The position numbers were made by a program, and so were the translations under genes. This document shows, one piece after another, positions 1 to 8,543 of a stretch of DNA of 35,477 bases. Origin of the DNA: Acidobacteriota bacterium (lineage in GTDB: Bacteria; Acidobacteriota; Terriglobia; Versatilivoradales; Versatilivoraceae); NCBI GenBank assembly GCA_003224715.1, contig QHZP01000008.1:55570-91046 (forward strand), read 5' to 3'. Each line of letters starts with the position of its first letter. The first letter of the stretch is position 1. Below the pieces are notes generated by a model. That model searched no databases. It had not been told where the DNA came from and saw nothing but the letters and a program-made list of their open reading frames with translations.

Positions 1-485
1 CCCATTTTTGCAACATAACGCGGCCCTCTTGGCCCATCCACGGTAAAAGCAACATCCACTCCTCGTCTAAGACTTCTAGCCATTTCTGCCAGGGCTTTCA
101 GCCCCCCTCGCGAACTTGACCCACGGGCCACACCGTAGCCATGTTTTCGGATACAACGGGCAATATACTCTCCATCAAAGTTTTGACTGGTCATAACAAC
201 GATCCCGCGCTTCCTCCAGTACCAGGTAGCAGGGAAGATTCGCCCATGCCAAAAAGCAAAAATAGCCCGTTTGCCCGCCCCATAAACCGATTCCAGGTTC
301 TCGTCTCCGCGACTCTCCCAACGCAAGCTTCTTCCGATCAGACGAATGAGCCACGCGCTTATCTCAGCAATCAGGAGGGCTTGTATTCTTTGCCAGGGAG
401 AAAATCGGCGCGGGCCGCTCCAATAGGCAATATTGGAGAGGACTTCGGACGATCCTTTCGTTTGGGTACGATGAGACATTTTCAT
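1..485 (-). CDS. Lysophospholipid acyltransferase family protein (DUF374), 3' end cut by window edge
   Basis: Translating the minus strand from the ATG at 485 gives about 161 residues with no stop up to base 1, so the C-terminus lies outside the window. Visible family marks are FWHGRIF (about residue 73), the TSQNFDGEYIARC stretch, the RGSSSRGG motif and VDGPRGPR near the window edge. These are typical of DUF374, a family related to lysophospholipid and lipid A acyltransferases; the HGR and DGPRGP elements are its usual signature. The protein probably acts at the inner membrane in lipid or lipid A acylation, but the substrate cannot be read from the sequence. A second ATG in the same frame lies at 479. 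No strong ribosome binding site precedes either, so the exact start is uncertain. It lies downstream of and parallel to etfA. Confidence 0.82.
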   Translation of the reverse strand, partial: MKMSHRTQTKGSSEVLSNIAYWSGPRRFSPWQRIQALLIAEISAWLIRLIGRSLRWESRGDENLESVYGAGKRAIFAFWHGRIFPATWYWRKRGIVVMTSQNFDGEYIARCIRKHGYGVARGSSSRGGLKALAEMARSLRRGVDVAFTVDGPRGPRYVAKM

Positions 486-575
486 CAGATGCTAATGGAC
501 GAAAAGTAGGAGTCTACCAATATCACTGGATATTTGTGACTTTCGGCGACGAAGGTTTTTCAGTTGCCGTCGAAG

Positions 576-1562
576 TTATTTTCGAATTTCTTTCGCGAGT
601 TCAATGAGGACCGGCAGGACTTTGAAGACATCTCCGACAATTCCATAATCAGCCACACTGAAAATGGGGGCATTGGGGTCTTTGTTGATGGCAACAATGC
701 AGGAAGAATTCATCATTCCCACAAGATGCTGAATCGCGCCTGAAATGCCGCAGGCGATATAGAGTTTAGGAGTCACAGTTTGTCCGGAACTTCCAATTTG
801 ATGTTCTTTAGGAAGCCAGCCGCCATCGGTGACAGGTCGCGAAGCCCCTACAGCCGCGCCAAGGGCCTCGGCCAGATCGAGTATAAGCTGAAACTTCTCT
901 TTGCTCCCTAAGCCTCGACCTCCGGCAATGATAATTTCAGCCTGGCTTAAATCTACCTTCCCCTGGGCAGCCTGAAAAATCTCCAGAACTTTTCGCTTGA
1001 GCACTTCATCCGGTAGGGGGATAGTCAGATTGACAACTCGGGGCGATTGACGCGATTGGACTTCGTAGGCATTAAAGGCTCCCTGCTGCAAGGAAACAAA
1101 GTAAGGGGGTTCACCTTTCAGACCCACCTGCAAATTGATTTTTCCGTTGAAAACTTGTCGAACAAACACGACACGGTCTGCGTCTATTTGACAATCAACG
1201 CAGTTGGGAATGAACCCGCGGCCCAGCCTCGTAGCCAGTTTGGGAGCGAAATCGATCGCTTGATAGGTGTGTCCCATCAAGAACAGGAAAGGAGTTTCCT
1301 GCTGAGCCACTTGCGAAAGGATGTGGCAGTAGGCTTCGGGAGTGTAGGTTTCACAGTGATCGTTAACCAGGGTTAAGACCTCTTGCCCACACCTCCGAGA
1401 CACCTCTTCCGCCAAATCTCCAATAGCTTTGCCGATGAGTACAACCTTTAATTCTTGATTAAGCCGTTCGGCTAGCTTCTGGCCAAAACCAATGGCTTCC
1501 CATGAAATACTTTTAATTTTTCCGGCCCGATGTTCAGCGAGAACCAGAGTCTTGCCCGGCAT
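576..1562 (-). CDS. etfA: Electron transfer flavoprotein alpha subunit
   Basis: This 328-residue protein has the usual length of the FAD-binding large subunit of ETF. The C-terminal FAD domain is clear: AGGRGLGSKEKF, GAAVGASRPVTDGGW, IGSSGQTVTPKLYIACGISG, then QHLVGMMNS, VAINKDPNAPIF and ADYGIVGD, in the conserved order. ETF is a soluble cytoplasmic heterodimer that accepts electrons from acyl-CoA and other flavin dehydrogenases and passes them to ETF:quinone oxidoreductase. It starts 47 bases after etfB and follows it in the same direction, so the two are almost certainly one operon. The upstream AAGGGA is only a weak ribosome binding site. No dehydrogenase or ETF:quinone oxidoreductase gene is adjacent, so the electron donor is unknown. 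Confidence 0.97.
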   Translation of the reverse strand: MPGKTLVLAEHRAGKIKSISWEAIGFGQKLAERLNQELKVVLIGKAIGDLAEEVSRRCGQEVLTLVNDHCETYTPEAYCHILSQVAQQETPFLFLMGHTYQAIDFAPKLATRLGRGFIPNCVDCQIDADRVVFVRQVFNGKINLQVGLKGEPPYFVSLQQGAFNAYEVQSRQSPRVVNLTIPLPDEVLKRKVLEIFQAAQGKVDLSQAEIIIAGGRGLGSKEKFQLILDLAEALGAAVGASRPVTDGGWLPKEHQIGSSGQTVTPKLYIACGISGAIQHLVGMMNSSCIVAINKDPNAPIFSVADYGIVGDVFKVLPVLIELAKEIRK

Positions 1563-1609
1563 AACTATCCCTTATTGATGGCAGGTTGCAGGCTGCACTC
1601 CGCAACCGT

Positions 1610-2404
1610 CTAAAGCACTTTCGCTTCTTTGCGCAATCTTTCCATCAAAGTCCTAGCAGCCTCTTCAGGGGTTCCCTCGAGGATAACCGTCTTTTTCTTC
1701 TTCTCTGGAAAGAACATTTTTTGGTGGTCAACCATGGAACCCGTCTTTCCCAGCTGGCTACTTTCCAAACCCAGATCTTGCGCAGAGAACCTTCGTATTT
1801 CCTTCTTTTTGGCTTGCATAATCCCCTTCAGCGTAGCATACCTGGGTTGATTGATTCCGGATTGAATGGTTAGGACAGCCGGCAAAGAGATTTCAACAAC
1901 TTCAAAAAGGTTGCTCTCCAGTTCGCGTTTCACTCGGGCTTTCTTACCCCCCTCACTCACATTGACTTCCATCACAATGGTAGCGTGAGGCCAACCTAAG
2001 AGCTGGGCGAGAATTGTGCCTGTTTGAGCGAAGGCCATATCTTCTGACTGCACCCCTGTGAAAATGATATCGAAATTCTGACCGCTAATTGCCCGCGCTA
2101 TGGCTGTGGCGACCACAAAAGCATCGGAACCTTGGAAGGCAGGGTCGCTGAGATGGAACGCGCGATCGGCACCCATGGCCAATCCACTCTTGATAGTTTT
2201 TAAGGCCCGTTCTTCTCCCAGCGATAAGACGCCGACTTCCCCTCCCAGTTTCTCTTTAAGTCGCAGCGCTTCCTCCAGGGCGTATACATCGCTTTCGTTG
2301 GTTTCGAAAACGAGATCGTCTTCGCGAATCCAAGTCGCTAGGTCGTCTATTTTGTACCGTGAGTCTTTCTCTGGAACCTGCTTTAGACAAACCAGAATTT
2401 TCAT
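1610..2404 (-). CDS. etfB: Electron transfer flavoprotein beta subunit
   Basis: At 264 residues it matches the ETF small subunit. It begins with the typical MKILVCLKQVPEKDSRY and contains NESDVYALEEALRLKE, TGVQSEDMAFAQTG (nucleotide-binding region), and the beta-subunit signature from VKRELESNLFEVVEI through LPAVLTIQSGINQPRY to KGIMQAKKKEI. The subunit carries structural AMP and partners the alpha subunit encoded immediately downstream. A GAGG sequence lies about 6 bases before the ATG at 2404 and supports that start. The gene order etfB-etfA is the common one. Downstream use (fatty acid or amino acid oxidation) cannot be decided from this window. Confidence 0.97.
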   Translation of the reverse strand: MKILVCLKQVPEKDSRYKIDDLATWIREDDLVFETNESDVYALEEALRLKEKLGGEVGVLSLGEERALKTIKSGLAMGADRAFHLSDPAFQGSDAFVVATAIARAISGQNFDIIFTGVQSEDMAFAQTGTILAQLLGWPHATIVMEVNVSEGGKKARVKRELESNLFEVVEISLPAVLTIQSGINQPRYATLKGIMQAKKKEIRRFSAQDLGLESSQLGKTGSMVDHQKMFFPEKKKKTVILEGTPEEAARTLMERLRKEAKVL

Positions 2405-2477
2405 AATGGCCTCGTGAGCGCGTTAGGAACATAGGGTCCAAAATAGCCCATATGCAATTACATTGTCAAATGGCGAG

Positions 2478-3656
2478 CTATCGCAAGAACCAACCCAACC
2501 CACCTGCGGCGAGAATAATCCACAAGGAACTAACCTTGAAACGAAGCGATACCACCAGTGTCGCAAAAGCAATCAAGAGACCGACCAAACTGTGGATGCT
2601 TATCTTACCAATACTCAAAGTTGCGGAGGCCAGCATACCCACGACGGAAGGAGAGACTCCGCGGAGAAAGGCTTGGAGCACTTTGTTGCTTTTGAAACGC
2701 CGGTAATAGAAACTGACCGCCAGCGTGATACAGTATGAAGGTAAAAAAACGGCCACGGTCGTCAGGCATGCCCCCAATAGTCCAAGAACTTTGTATCCCA
2801 CAAAGGTTGCCGTGATGACTACGGGACCCGGAGTTATCTGTCCCAGAGCAACGCTGTCGACGAACTCACGGTGATTAAGCCATCCAAACCTTCGGACTAC
2901 TTCACCTTCGAGAAAGGGAACCATGACATACCCTCCCCCGAACGTGAAAGCGCCAATCTTTAAGAAGACATACAGCAAACGCCAGATATCGTTGCTTAAG
3001 AAAAACGTTATCAGAATCCCAACTCCTAAGCATAAAGGTGAGAAACAACGAAAATCTCCGGCGAATGCGCGTTTCCAGACAGAAGCCAGGAGTCCCAAAC
3101 TCCCGGCAACTAAAACCGCCTGAACCACCCCACAATCAAAGAACGAGATGGCCAAAAAAGAAAGGATAGCAAGTGGCCAATCCCAGAAACTGCGGAGAAC
3201 AGAGTGTCCCAGCTTGTACGTAGCTACCAAGATAAACGCGGCAATTGATGGGGTCATTCCGCGAAACAGACGTTCCAGGTCCGGCACTTCCTTAAAAGTC
3301 AAATAAAACTCAGACAGCAGCAACATGGAGACGAAAGCAGGTAGGAGCATAGCCACGACGGCAACCAAACCACCGATCCAACCTCGCAGTTTAAACCCGA
3401 TGTAGCAACTAATATTCACGGCTATGACCCCGGGTAGGGACTGAATTACAGCTGTTGCCTCGACAAATTCCTCGTTGGTAAGCCATTTTAATTTTTCTAC
3501 AACATGCCGTTGTAGCTGGGCCAAAATGGCCAGGCCTCCTCCGAAACCAATGACCCCCACATAGAAGAAGGCCCTCGCAATCTGCAACAGGTTGCGGTTG
3601 CAAACTACGTTGGTTGTGCTGGCCTGGGATGAAGAATGGCTCAAATTTTTATCCAT
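2478..3656 (-). CDS. chrA: Chromate transporter, two-domain ChrA type
   Basis: This is a 392-residue hydrophobic protein with two homologous CHR domains. The first (about residues 25-200) has VGVIGFGGGLAILAQL and QSLPGVIAVN; the second (about 215-390) has IGAFTFGGGYVMVPFLEGE and GQITPGPVVIT, each followed by a GWIGG or LGLLGA turn and a LLPAF or FLPSY element. These repeats define the long-chain CHR family, inner-membrane proteins that export chromate in characterised members. In the first domain the usual PGP triplet reads PGV, a small departure. A true chromate function is not proven, since many bacteria carry CHR proteins of unknown substrate. It ends 73 bases before etfB in the same direction; no chrB-like regulator is adjacent. 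Confidence 0.92.
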   Translation of the reverse strand: MDKNLSHSSSQASTTNVVCNRNLLQIARAFFYVGVIGFGGGLAILAQLQRHVVEKLKWLTNEEFVEATAVIQSLPGVIAVNISCYIGFKLRGWIGGLVAVVAMLLPAFVSMLLLSEFYLTFKEVPDLERLFRGMTPSIAAFILVATYKLGHSVLRSFWDWPLAILSFLAISFFDCGVVQAVLVAGSLGLLASVWKRAFAGDFRCFSPLCLGVGILITFFLSNDIWRLLYVFLKIGAFTFGGGYVMVPFLEGEVVRRFGWLNHREFVDSVALGQITPGPVVITATFVGYKVLGLLGACLTTVAVFLPSYCITLAVSFYYRRFKSNKVLQAFLRGVSPSVVGMLASATLSIGKISIHSLVGLLIAFATLVVSLRFKVSSLWIILAAGGLGWFLR

Positions 3657-4023
3657 CGGAAGGAAACAAACCGGACTCGCTACTAGGACGGCAGTTTGAG
3701 CCTCCTTTTTGAGGAAGGCTTCACAACAGTTCTGAGTACCTTTTCTGATTTACGTTGGTACCAATGCGGTAGTCCAGTCGTGTCGTGTCGAGCTTCGTAG
3801 ATTTTGACTGGACATATCCTACCCTTTCGTTTTACATGGTATTTCTTTTTGATTTCGATTCGTTTAGATTAGAAATTGGGGTTTTTCTTGCAATTGGATG
3901 GTTCTCCCTTCTAAATGACTTTGAAGGCAGTCGCCTGTCCCAATCAAAGAAGACTCTGTGGAAAATCTGCCTCACCACGGAAAACCAAGTTCAAAGGGCT
4001 CCTACCATAGTTCAACAAAAACC
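3657..4023. other. Divergent intergenic region between chrA and the ABC transporter genes
   Basis: This stretch separates two outward-reading genes, so promoters for both should lie here. It is AT-rich around 3800-3900. I see no convincing -35/-10 pair. An imperfect hairpin at 3699-3720 (AGCCTCCT against AGGAAGGCT with one bulged base) is followed by no T-run. Open frames in the region have no family resemblance and no ribosome binding site and are treated as noise. Confidence 0.4.
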
Positions 4024-5031
4024 ATGATGTCAAGCCAGGGCAGCCAGCTCAAATTTAATCGGAAGTCTAGGGCCAAGCCTCTTGGGTCAGTTCTAGTCAT
4101 TCTGCTCTTGGCCATTTCCTGCGAACGAAGTAAAGAAAAGGTAATTGCCGTAGTCCCCAAGGGGCAGGCTCATATTTTTTGGCAAATGGTTCATGCCGGA
4201 GCGCTCGCGGCCGGCGCCCAATTTCGGGTTAAGGTCCTGTGGAATGGACCCGCCTCAGAAATTGAAATCAGCAAACAAATTAACATTGTGGAAGATTTTA
4301 TCAACCGTAGAGTGAACGGCATTGTTCTCGCGCCCTCCGATGAAAAAGCTCTGGTCCCCGTCATTGAAAGTGCTGCACGGCGTGGCATTCCTGTAACTAT
4401 ATTCGATTCCGGGGCTCAAACTGAATCTTATGTTTCCTTTGTGGCAACCGACAATTATGGGGGTGGTGTGAAAGCAGCTCACCGAATGGCTGAAATGCTC
4501 GGTAAGAAGGGGAACGTGGCAATTGTCGGCGTCATGCCAGGTAGTTCTTCTACTACCCAACGGGAAAACGGATTTAAAGAAACGATCGCCAAAGAATATC
4601 CACAGATCAAAATCGCCGCCTTTCAATATGGGATGTCAGATCGCGCCAAGTCTCTGTCGGTGACTGAAGACATCCTTACCGCCAACCCGGGTCTAAAGGG
4701 AATTTTTGGACCTAACGAGTCTAGTTCGATTGGCGCCGCTCAGGCGGTCAAAGGTCGTGGACTCAGCGGTAAGGTCAAAATTGTCGGGTTCGATTCTTCA
4801 CCCAGCCTGATAGGAGACCTGCGAGAAGGTATTATCGATTCTTTAATAGTACAAAATCCCTTCGCTATGGGTTTCGAAGGCGTACGAACCCTTTGTGAAA
4901 AACTCGAGGGGAAAACCCCTCGGCGACGGGTTGATACCGGCGTGACCCTGGTTACAAAGGAAAACTTGTCCGAGCCGCAGATTCAGCAGTTGATAAGCCC
5001 AACCCTCGAAAGGTACTTGGGTAGGCAATAA
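4024..5031 (+). CDS. Sugar ABC transporter substrate-binding lipoprotein (Peripla_BP_4, ribose/rhizopine type)
   Basis: From the ATG at 4024 the protein has 335 residues. A basic N-terminus (KFNRKSRAKPLG) is followed by a hydrophobic run ending LLLAISC, giving a probable lipidated Cys33; the residue three before the cysteine is A, not the usual L. The mature part shows the class B periplasmic binding fold: IAVVPKGQAHIFWQ, GIVLAPSDEKALVPVIESA, GIPVTIFDSG, VATDNYGGG, and GFDSSPSLIGDLREGIIDSLIVQNPFAMG split along its length. Such proteins bind a sugar or polyol outside the membrane for an RbsC-type permease, which is the next gene 87 bases on. A GTG start at 3958 is possible but would add 22 residues that do not fit a signal peptide. 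The sugar is unknown. Confidence 0.9.
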   Translation: MMSSQGSQLKFNRKSRAKPLGSVLVILLLAISCERSKEKVIAVVPKGQAHIFWQMVHAGALAAGAQFRVKVLWNGPASEIEISKQINIVEDFINRRVNGIVLAPSDEKALVPVIESAARRGIPVTIFDSGAQTESYVSFVATDNYGGGVKAAHRMAEMLGKKGNVAIVGVMPGSSSTTQRENGFKETIAKEYPQIKIAAFQYGMSDRAKSLSVTEDILTANPGLKGIFGPNESSSIGAAQAVKGRGLSGKVKIVGFDSSPSLIGDLREGIIDSLIVQNPFAMGFEGVRTLCEKLEGKTPRRRVDTGVTLVTKENLSEPQIQQLISPTLERYLGRQ

Positions 5032-5118
5032 TCGAGGCTGGGTCTGGAATGCTCGAATGGACTGTCGCGTTTCACTCATGGTCTATGATTCCAGCTTTCC
5101 GTTCTTCGACCCCTCGTC

Positions 5119-6051
5119 ATGAGAGATCTCTTCAAAAAGCTTCTCCCGTTTCTTAGTTTTGTAGCCTTGTTTGTTTCTCTCTCGATTCTTTCCCCTTATT
5201 TCCTGACAGTTGACAATCTCTCCAGTGTGGCTCGACAGACCGCTGTAATTAACATCATTGCTATTGGGATGACCCTGGTAATCATCTCCGGAGGCATTGA
5301 TCTCTCCGTCGGGTCTGTCCTAGCGTTCTCTGGAGTCTGTGGAACTTTGCTGATGGAAAGGGGGATGGGAGTTGTGTCCTCGACACTCCTCGGCATTTTC
5401 TCAGGTTTGGCCTGGGGACTCGGCAACGGCCTCATCGTCACTCAGTTTCGAGTCCCACCCTTCATCGCAACTTTGGGCTGCATGGGAATGGCTCGTGGTT
5501 TGACCTTGCTGATCACCGATGGGATTCCAGTCACAGCCATCCCCAAAAATTTTGGACGGCTGGGAGACGGAATTTTTTTTGGAATGATCCCTGTCCCAGT
5601 GGTGATTTTGCTCGGGATTGGAGTGATGATGTCTTACGTTTTGCGCTATACCCGTTTGGGCAGGTACGCCTATGCCATCGGTGGAAACGCTCAAGCCGCC
5701 TACCTTTCAGGGATAAATTTGACGAGCTGGACCCTGATAATTTACTCGATCTTGGGTGCCCTCACTGGTTTGGCAGGAATGATCGAAGCTTCCCGCTTGG
5801 TGACCGGTCAGCCTACTGCTGGAGACGGTTATGAACTGAGAGTGATTGCGGCTGTGGTCATCGGCGGAGGCAGTCTGAACGGGGGAGCAGGAACGGTATT
5901 GGGAACGACCGTCGGAGCCTTCATTATGAGTCTGCTGAACAACGGCTGCAACCTGCTGGGAATTTCGCCTTTCATCCAGCAAATTCTCATTGGTGGCATC
6001 ATCGTTTTGGCTGTGGCTGTGGATGAATTACGGCGGCGGCGGTTGGAGTAG
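5119..6051 (+). CDS. Sugar ABC transporter permease, RbsC family (BPD_transp_2)
   Basis: This is a 310-residue polytopic membrane protein of normal length for RbsC/XylH-type permeases. Recognisable elements are NIIAIGMTLVIISGGIDLSVGS, the FRVPPFIATLGCMGMARG segment, YAIGGNAQAAYLSGI (the loop facing the ATPase) and VIGGGSLNGGAGTVLGT near the end. It forms the membrane channel for the sugar delivered by the lipoprotein encoded just upstream, and the two share orientation and probably a transcript. No ATP-binding subunit gene lies beside it: upstream is the binding protein, and downstream a convergent pncB. The ATPase must be encoded elsewhere or the system is incomplete. The ATG at 5119 has a poor ribosome binding site. 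Confidence 0.93.
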   Translation: MRDLFKKLLPFLSFVALFVSLSILSPYFLTVDNLSSVARQTAVINIIAIGMTLVIISGGIDLSVGSVLAFSGVCGTLLMERGMGVVSSTLLGIFSGLAWGLGNGLIVTQFRVPPFIATLGCMGMARGLTLLITDGIPVTAIPKNFGRLGDGIFFGMIPVPVVILLGIGVMMSYVLRYTRLGRYAYAIGGNAQAAYLSGINLTSWTLIIYSILGALTGLAGMIEASRLVTGQPTAGDGYELRVIAAVVIGGGSLNGGAGTVLGTTVGAFIMSLLNNGCNLLGISPFIQQILIGGIIVLAVAVDELRRRRLE

Positions 6052-6062
6052 AACCCCTCACT

Positions 6063-6086
6063 GCCCCGTTTCACAAGTCACGGGGC
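6063..6086 (+). terminator. Possible terminator hairpin after the permease gene
   Basis: GCCCCGT at 6063-6069 pairs exactly with ACGGGGC at 6080-6086 across a 10-base loop, starting 12 bases after the permease stop codon. The following CGAATTCCCTTT is only weakly T-rich, so termination strength is doubtful. The rest of the gap to the convergent pncB shows nothing else. Confidence 0.35.
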
Positions 6087-6262
6087 CGAATTCCCTTTAG
6101 TCGCGACCAGGAAAAAGCAGATTTCGTTCTAGTCCCCTGAGCGGATTCGGATTCAACCCTAGGTGTCGGCCCTTCGGACCCGCTCTCGTTCCTTGCTTTT
6201 CCCCGCCCTTGCGATTACCTGGCGGCCCTTCGAACCTCCCACACCTTCCAGGCGACGAGGCG

Positions 6263-7438
6263 CTAAATATGAATCGCCTTAACCTGAGTCTTGATATATT
6301 CGCGATTGCCTTCAAAGTCTTCTATACTCAGTCGCCCTTCACTCGTGAGCTTTCCCTTTTGAATTGCGGTTTGCAGTAATTCCACAAACTCCCCGCCACA
6401 TTCGCACCGGGGTGGAGGGGCTTGATAAGCTCGGACGACCTCTTGCTGGCAGGCGCTGCACCGAAAGAAAGATTTGGAGCCGGACCGTTTTCCCTTCTTG
6501 GCAATAGGCGTGCCTTCGATCTCTACAATGTCTAGCGAAAAATCCAGGGTCGGAGCATTGCTGATGTGTGTTCCAACACCGTAACCATCGGCCAGTTCGT
6601 TGAGTTCGCGAATGCTTTCTTCGGTTAAGCCGCCGCTCAAGAAGAGCCGTATGTTCTTATGCCCGCGAAGATCCAGCTCCCACCGGATCTCACGCAAAAT
6701 ATCCAGGAGGCTTCCCTTGCGTGACGCCGGAGTGTCTAAACGTAAAGCAGAAACTTTGTCTCCCAGAGCTTCGGCAACCCGGATCGCTTCAAACTTTTCG
6801 TCGTTGAAAGTATCCACCAAAGAAATGATGTTCACTCTGTGGCCGAAAGAATCGTAAAAGGCCCGAGTTGCTTCTACCGTGTCGCCATAAAGCAATATCA
6901 GAGCATGCGGCATGGTTCCTGACGGCTCAATTCCCAGCTCGGATGCGCTTTTGACGCCAGCCACACCTTCACATCCTCCTAAGTAAGCGTAGCGTTCCAC
7001 CAGGGGCGCGATAATGGGATGAATTCGACGCGCCCCGAAACAGACGACCGGCTTTCCTCGAGCAGCGTCCACGCATCGGGCAGCTCGCGTCACGATTCCA
7101 GATGCCTGGCAAAGCAATCCTAAGAAGGCTGTTTCATAAATGCAAAAATCCAGGTAGCGACCTTCTATTTCGATAACTGGTTGATGGATTCGAAAGAGAG
7201 TGCCCTCGCGAACTGCGCGAACATTCAGAGGCAGATTCAGTCTTTCAATCAGCGCCAGAAATTCCTCTGTCCCCGCCAAAATGCCCCAATGATAATTCTC
7301 GGGAAGACTCTTAACCGCCAACTCTGCTTTCACTTTTTTGTTAATATTGTTCTTTCTTAGAATCTCAACTGTCCGGGTGAAATAAACATCGGTAATGTCA
7401 CCACGAACGACATCCTGTTCAGTGGCAGTATGGAACAT
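6263..7438 (-). CDS. pncB: Nicotinate phosphoribosyltransferase, archaeal-like form with C-terminal zinc ribbon
   Basis: This 391-residue enzyme of NAD salvage joins nicotinate and PRPP to give nicotinate mononucleotide. Family features are TDVYFTRTVEILR at the N-terminus, FGARRIHP (about 134-141), SGTMPHAL around His178 (the position of the phosphohistidine in characterised relatives, by analogy), DTFNDEKFEA and FLSGGLTEESI with GVGTHISNAP in the phosphate-binding barrel. Residues 325-350 carry four cysteines, CSAC at 327-330 and CEC at 345-347, which look like a small zinc ribbon as in the approximately 390-residue archaeal type. A good ribosome binding site, GGAGG, sits 7-8 bases before the ATG. 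It is a single gene, convergent with the ABC transporter and divergent from the lipoprotein-like gene. Confidence 0.93.
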   Translation of the reverse strand: MFHTATEQDVVRGDITDVYFTRTVEILRKNNINKKVKAELAVKSLPENYHWGILAGTEEFLALIERLNLPLNVRAVREGTLFRIHQPVIEIEGRYLDFCIYETAFLGLLCQASGIVTRAARCVDAARGKPVVCFGARRIHPIIAPLVERYAYLGGCEGVAGVKSASELGIEPSGTMPHALILLYGDTVEATRAFYDSFGHRVNIISLVDTFNDEKFEAIRVAEALGDKVSALRLDTPASRKGSLLDILREIRWELDLRGHKNIRLFLSGGLTEESIRELNELADGYGVGTHISNAPTLDFSLDIVEIEGTPIAKKGKRSGSKSFFRCSACQQEVVRAYQAPPPRCECGGEFVELLQTAIQKGKLTSEGRLSIEDFEGNREYIKTQVKAIHI

Positions 7439-7505
7439 GATGAATCCTCCCTAGCTGGTGTGTTAAAATCGCTCATAATCTAGAATAATTTGGAGTGCCT
7501 TGGGA

Positions 7506-7979
7506 ATGACAAAACCCAAATTCATTCTAACAACAATTTGTCTCCTCAGCTGCACTTCTTCTTCCTGCATCAGCCGAGGACCAGAAGTGAAACCTGCTGG
7601 CGTGGAATCTAGCACGTCATTTCCACGGACCGTGCGTGCCTTCAGGAGCGATAGCTATCACTATTACATGGAGCAACGGCTCAGGGAAGATCTTTCCTCT
7701 CTCTTTCAGCTCGGACAAGAGATAAGCGGAGAATCCCAACCCTCTCTTGGAATCGAAAATTATAGGCAGGTTTCTCAAAGGGCCAACAAAATTCGAAAGC
7801 TGGCCAGTCGAATAAAATCTGCTCTAACCTTAGGTAATCAGCCCCAGGATAAAAGCCCCAAAGCAGCCGTGCAATCCCTCAGCCCTGAAAGCTTACGGCG
7901 CTCGAAAAATCCGATGGTGCTACGCGGGGCGCGGAAAGCATATTCTCGATGCCAAGTTGCAGACACAACTCTACGCTGA
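7506..7979 (+). CDS. Small lipoprotein-like protein of unknown function, reading frame probably broken near its 3' end
   Basis: The product is not recognised as a named family. From the ATG at 7506 a short basic start and hydrophobic run end in LLSC (Cys16), a plausible lipobox, so export and lipidation are likely. The rest is helical and charged, with repeated heptad-like spacing (for example NYRQVSQRANKIRKLASRIK). The frame stops at 7979. A different frame, open from 7831, continues with protein-like sequence (GKHILDAKLQTQ, then LESLALHVKQSADEL) to a TAG at 8047-8049, so the native protein probably ran to 8049. One extra G in the GGGG run at 7926-7929 would join the two halves neatly. A GGAG sits about 10 bases before the ATG; a TTG at 7500 is an alternative start. 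Confidence 0.55.
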   Translation: MTKPKFILTTICLLSCTSSSCISRGPEVKPAGVESSTSFPRTVRAFRSDSYHYYMEQRLREDLSSLFQLGQEISGESQPSLGIENYRQVSQRANKIRKLASRIKSALTLGNQPQDKSPKAAVQSLSPESLRRSKNPMVLRGARKAYSRCQVADTTLR

Positions 7980-8408
7980 AGTTGACGCCTTGGAGAGCTT
8001 GGCCTTGCACGTCAAGCAAAGCGCGGATGAGCTTTCACAAACGAATTAGAGAGAGCTCTAATGAAAACCGTATCGTTGTGTTATGCTTTTCTTCGGTTGG
8101 CTAGCAGGGGAGGTTTTCCATTGATGGTCCCGCCTTTGATGGACGACAAAGTAAGCAAACCCAAATTTTTTAGCCAATTTCCTTGGGCTCTAGCTAACTA
8201 TCGAAGAGATAGTGTGGAAAGAGGCGGAGCTCGGTTGCTCAAGAAGGTCGCACCACCGCTGGTAAGGCTGATTGATACATCCTCCACAACACTCCATTTC
8301 CTCCCATTTTAATTGATAGTGTAGAAAACGCCCCGGACATTCGGATGGCACTCCCTAAGAATTTCTATTGCTCAAAAGCCTGGGCTACCTTCTCTCGCTA
8401 CAAAGGTG

Positions 8409-8455
8409 ATACTATATTTTGTGTAGGGGCTAAGAAAATATCCACTATTTTGTGG
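8409..8455 (+). promoter_or_regulatory. Tandem NrdR-box-like operators
   Basis: Box 1 at 8409-8424 reads ATACTATATTTTGTGT and box 2 at 8440-8455 reads ATCCACTATTTTGTGG. They agree at 12 of 16 positions and start 31 bases apart. The known NrdR consensus is a 16-base palindrome close to ACACTATATATAGTGT, usually present as two copies about three helical turns (31-32 bases) apart before ribonucleotide reductase genes. Both the sequence and the spacing fit, and the next gene is a ribonucleotide reductase. Box 2 also sits in a perfect ATCCAC/GTGGAT inverted repeat at 8440-8457. NrdR itself is not encoded in this window. Confidence 0.7.
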
Positions 8456-8474
8456 ATTCTTTCAAATATTCCCC

Positions 8475-8502
8475 TTGACAAATCCCTTTATGTGGCTAAA
8501 AT
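8475..8502 (+). promoter_or_regulatory. Sigma70-like promoter for nrdJ
   Basis: A perfect -35 hexamer TTGACA at 8475-8480 is followed after 16 bases by TAAAAT at 8497-8502, a five-of-six match to TATAAT. A transcript starting near 8509 would have a leader of about 155 bases containing the hairpin at 8544-8606. The two NrdR-like boxes end about 20 bases upstream of the -35. Confidence 0.6.
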
Positions 8503-8543
8503 TCGATCCATAACTTTGGTCAATACGGGCTAGCCGTACAGAC

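Noticed and set aside
3785-4027. 80-residue plus-strand frame upstream of the ABC binding protein
   Set aside because: Low-complexity hydrophobic/aromatic translation of AT-rich intergenic DNA, with no ribosome binding site.
8061-8533. Two short plus-strand frames (83 and 62 residues) upstream of nrdJ
   Set aside because: No family resemblance; the second runs through the NrdR-like boxes and the promoter.
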